DNA of 5,693 nt from Ruminococcus sp. (GTDB lineage Bacteria; Bacillota; Clostridia; Lachnospirales; Lachnospiraceae): the NCBI GenBank assembly GCA_020024635.1, contig JAHHTL010000065.1, positions 1 to 5,693 of the forward strand, in the 5' to 3' direction. Under the pieces are notes generated by a model. That model was not told the DNA's origin. It saw only the letters and a list, made by a program, of their open reading frames with translations, and ran no database searches. The position numbers and the translations under genes are program-made. Numbering within the stretch: position 1 is the stretch's first letter; the number at the start of each line of letters is the position of its first letter. Below, one piece after another: positions 4,772 to 5,693 of the stretch.

Positions 4772-4832
4772 AAGCAGTACCGCAGAGCATGATTTGTTCA
4801 ATTCTCTCTTTTCTGCTCTGCTCCCTGCTTTT
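4772..4832 (+). terminator. Two-part stem-loop after the orf8-like gene, possible terminator
   Basis: AAGCAG (4772-4777) pairs with CTGCTT (4825-4830) and GCAGAGCA (4782-4789) with TGCTCTGC (4814-4821), separated by a small internal loop. Only four T follow (4829-4832), so termination would be weak. It starts one base after the orf8-like stop codon. Confidence 0.45.
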
Positions 4833-5007
4833 ACATGAAAGAAACATGTTTTGCCACGACCTATCCTCACAGAATAATGATACGTCCGCATGGTGCGGTT
4901 CTGCCCACAAGAATGGGAATAGTTGAGATACTAACGGAGCTTTCCAAAGCCGTCTGCCTGCTTATGTAACTTATAAAATAGACACGCAGTAAAGGGGGTG
5001 TTACATT
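4833..5007 (+). other. Non-coding gap before xis with several short hairpins
   Basis: I see no credible gene here. CCGCA-TGG-TGCGG (4886-4898) and CCCA/TGGG (4904-4917) can form adjacent short stems, and 4934-4953 holds ACGGAGCTTT facing AAAGCCGT. The GC content is higher than in the cargo. It may be a processed leader or a protein-binding region for control of excision, but this is speculative. Confidence 0.35.
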
Positions 5008-5073
5008 ATGTTAAATACTGATGTGTTAAATGATGTGATGTTCCAGCGAGGTAAGGTGGTGGAATATGAATAA
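5008..5073 (+). CDS. 21-codon ORF overlapping the xis start
   Basis: The ORF encodes MLNTDVLNDVMFQRGKVVEY plus a final Glu. It has a strong AAAGGGGGTG site (4991-5000) at 8-9 nt spacing and overlaps the first eight bases of xis. Short ORFs with strong ribosome sites just before xis are usual in Tn1549-like elements and probably couple xis translation. No function of the peptide itself is known to me. Confidence 0.5.
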   Translation: MLNTDVLNDVMFQRGKVVEYE

Positions 5074-5259
5074 AACGAAGATAAGAGCAACGGAACAGCC
5101 GATTGCTGTTGATATAGAGGGACTGTCTGCTATGTTATCTTGTGGTCGTGCTACCGCAAGAAAGATTGGCGAGCAGGCAGGAGCAAAAATTGTGATAGGT
5201 CGAGGGTTCTTTATTCCATAGAAAAAGTCAAGAAATACTTGTTATATTTGGAAGAATAG
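5066..5259 (+). pseudogene. xis: Excisionase (Tn916 Xis family), frameshifted
   Basis: Xis is a small winged-helix DNA-bending protein that directs integrase to excision. The first frame reads MNKTKIRATEQPIAVDIEGL, then SAMLSCGRATARKIGEQAGA and KIVIGRGFFIP before TAG at 5219-5221. The family expects IGRRVLY at that point. The rest is present in the next frame: RVLYSIEKVKKYLLYLEE, ending TAG at 5257-5259. One base appears to have been lost near 5201-5206 (CGAGGG in place of CGANGGG). The truncated 51-residue product lacks the wing and the last helix. Intact length would be about 64-65 residues. The lesion could be a sequencing error, but its neighbours are also broken. Confidence 0.85.
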
Positions 5260-5294
5260 AGCGATTTTCTATTTATGTTCTCTAACGTGTGTAG

Positions 5295-5300
5295 TATAAT
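5295..5300 (+). promoter_or_regulatory. Possible -10 box of an int promoter
   Basis: A perfect TATAAT lies 63 bases before the int start, in the xis-int gap. No good -35 is found at 16-18 bp upstream (TTTATG is nearest), so it would need an activator or be weak. Motifs GTTCTC (5277-5282), GAGAAC (5323-5328) and GTTCTC (5358-5363) surround it and could be operator sites. Confidence 0.35.
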
Positions 5301-5363
5301 AAAAAAGGACAAAGCACGCTGTGAGAACAAGAAAAGAGGCTTTTTCAGAAAGGAATGGTTCTC

Positions 5364-5665
5364 ATGGCAATTAGTAGAAAAGACCCAAAAGGAAGAAAAT
5401 TAAGAGAGGGCGAAAACTGGCGTAATGATGGAAGATAACATATTAACAGACGGAGCTATCAAAAAAATGACGCTCAACACGTTATTTGAGCGTTATATGG
5501 CAACTCGTGAGCTGGCTGATACTACAAGAGTTAGTTACGTTCGTGCTTGGGAAAACAGAGCAATGTCTATAACACATAACAATGGAAGTGTATAACCATA
5601 TCGAAGAGCTGACAAGGATTGAAAATGAGATTGCAAGGCTGGATAGTATAGCGTTAAATGCTTGA
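5364..5665 (+). pseudogene. int: Tyrosine integrase (Tn916/Tn1549 family), three lesions
   Basis: An intact integrase is about 390-400 residues. The start is MAISRKDPKGRKLREGENWR (AAAGGA at 5349-5354), the arm-binding domain opening, stopping at TAA 5436-5438. The next frame from 5428 reads MEDNILTDGAIKKMTLNTLF and ERYMATRELADTTRVSYVRA, the start of the core-binding domain. Then nearly the whole catalytic domain is missing, including the Arg and His-x-x-Arg residues. The C-terminus resumes at 5582 as MEVYNHIEELTRIENEIARL with the catalytic Tyr in VYNH, ending TGA at 5663-5665. A 7-bp tandem repeat (5569-5582) shifts the last part out of frame. The gene cannot encode a recombinase; excision would need an integrase from elsewhere. 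Confidence 0.9.
5569..5582 (+). repeat. 7-bp tandem duplication in int
   Basis: ATAACAC is followed at once by ATAACAA. Removing one copy restores SIT-MEVYNH, the family-typical sequence around the catalytic tyrosine, so the extra copy is probably a replication-slippage insertion. Confidence 0.6.
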
Positions 5666-5692
5666 CACCAAAAAAATAAAAATTGGTGTCAA
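5662..5692. repeat. Perfect 10-bp inverted repeat at the int end
   Basis: TTGACACCAA (5662-5671) and TTGGTGTCAA (5683-5692) flank an 11-base A-rich loop. The first arm contains the int stop codon. It could be a terminator (no T tract is visible before the window ends), integrase arm-binding sites, or part of the right end of the element. The window stops too early to decide. Confidence 0.6.
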
Positions 5693-5693
5693 A

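Larger units (their letters stand above)
1..5693. mobile_element. Decayed Tn916/Tn1549-family ICE, right-hand part
   Basis: The backbone runs in Tn916 order: ArdA-like, TcpC (Orf13), cargo, Orf7-type sigma, Orf8-type HTH, Xis, Int. Relaxase, coupling protein, VirB4-like ATPase and the NlpC/P60 hydrolase are not in the window, and the genes between ardA and tcpC are missing at a junction near 490-510. Four mobility genes carry visible lesions. The cargo (about 950-4180) sits where Tn916 carries tet(M). Family assignment is by recognition of translations, not a search. The left end lies outside the window and the right end is probably just past it. Confidence 0.75.

Noticed and set aside
4671..4910. 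A 79-codon minus-strand frame
   Set aside because: Antisense to the intact orf8-like gene and the hairpin region.
5195..5225. Programmed ribosomal frameshift in xis
   Set aside because: No slippery heptamer or following pseudoknot is evident, and adjacent int and sigma genes are clearly broken.
1..5693. CRISPR array, tRNA, rRNA or complete insertion sequence
   Set aside because: No spaced direct-repeat series, cloverleaf, rRNA core sequence or transposase was found.

Overview
The window looks like the decayed right-hand part of a Tn916/Tn1549-family integrative conjugative element (ICE) from a low-GC Bacillota host, probably a gut or oral streptococcal, enterococcal or clostridial lineage. 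The support is family-specific: an ArdA-like antirestriction fragment, the C-terminus of the conjugation protein TcpC (Tn916 Orf13), then in the usual Tn916 order an Orf7-type sigma-factor remnant, an Orf8-type helix-turn-helix protein, Xis and a tyrosine integrase. These calls come from reading translations against remembered family sequences. No database search was possible.

Layout. 1-948: backbone. A terminator, an unrecognised 89-aa ICE protein, then an ardA-like 5' part joined directly to a tcpC 3' part, so the intervening conjugation genes are missing, and a bidirectional terminator. 950-1740, minus strand: AT-rich cargo with a secreted, very basic protein that looks like a bacteriocin or other membrane-active peptide, and a two-helix membrane protein that could give immunity. 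1750-4066: a compact regulatory cassette with a choloylglycine-hydrolase (bile salt hydrolase/penicillin V acylase) remnant, a GNAT acetyltransferase, a divergent MerR-family regulator and a 132-aa membrane protein. 4180-4350: an attenuator-like leader (leader peptide plus terminator hairpin) where Tn916 carries the tet(M) leader, but with no resistance gene behind it. 4355-5693: sigma remnant, orf8-like gene, a structured gap, a 21-codon ORF, a frameshifted xis and a multiply broken int, ending in a perfect 10-bp inverted repeat.

How it fits together. Three promoters in the cassette (for the GNAT gene, the hydrolase remnant and the membrane-protein gene) have TTGAC(A/T) and TAT-type boxes held 19 bp apart, with the same dyad, near consensus TTACA(G/C)T-N-A(C/G)TG(T/C)A, in the spacer. 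That is the signature of MerR-activated promoters, so the local MerR protein probably controls all three. The merR promoter itself has ordinary 17-bp spacing and overlaps the same operator, as expected for autorepression.

The mobility genes (tcpC, sigma, xis, int) are each disrupted, while the GNAT, merR, membrane-protein and secreted-peptide genes are open. The element is probably stranded in its chromosome or dependent on another element, with cargo outlasting transfer functions. I see no CRISPR array, tRNA, rRNA or insertion sequence.
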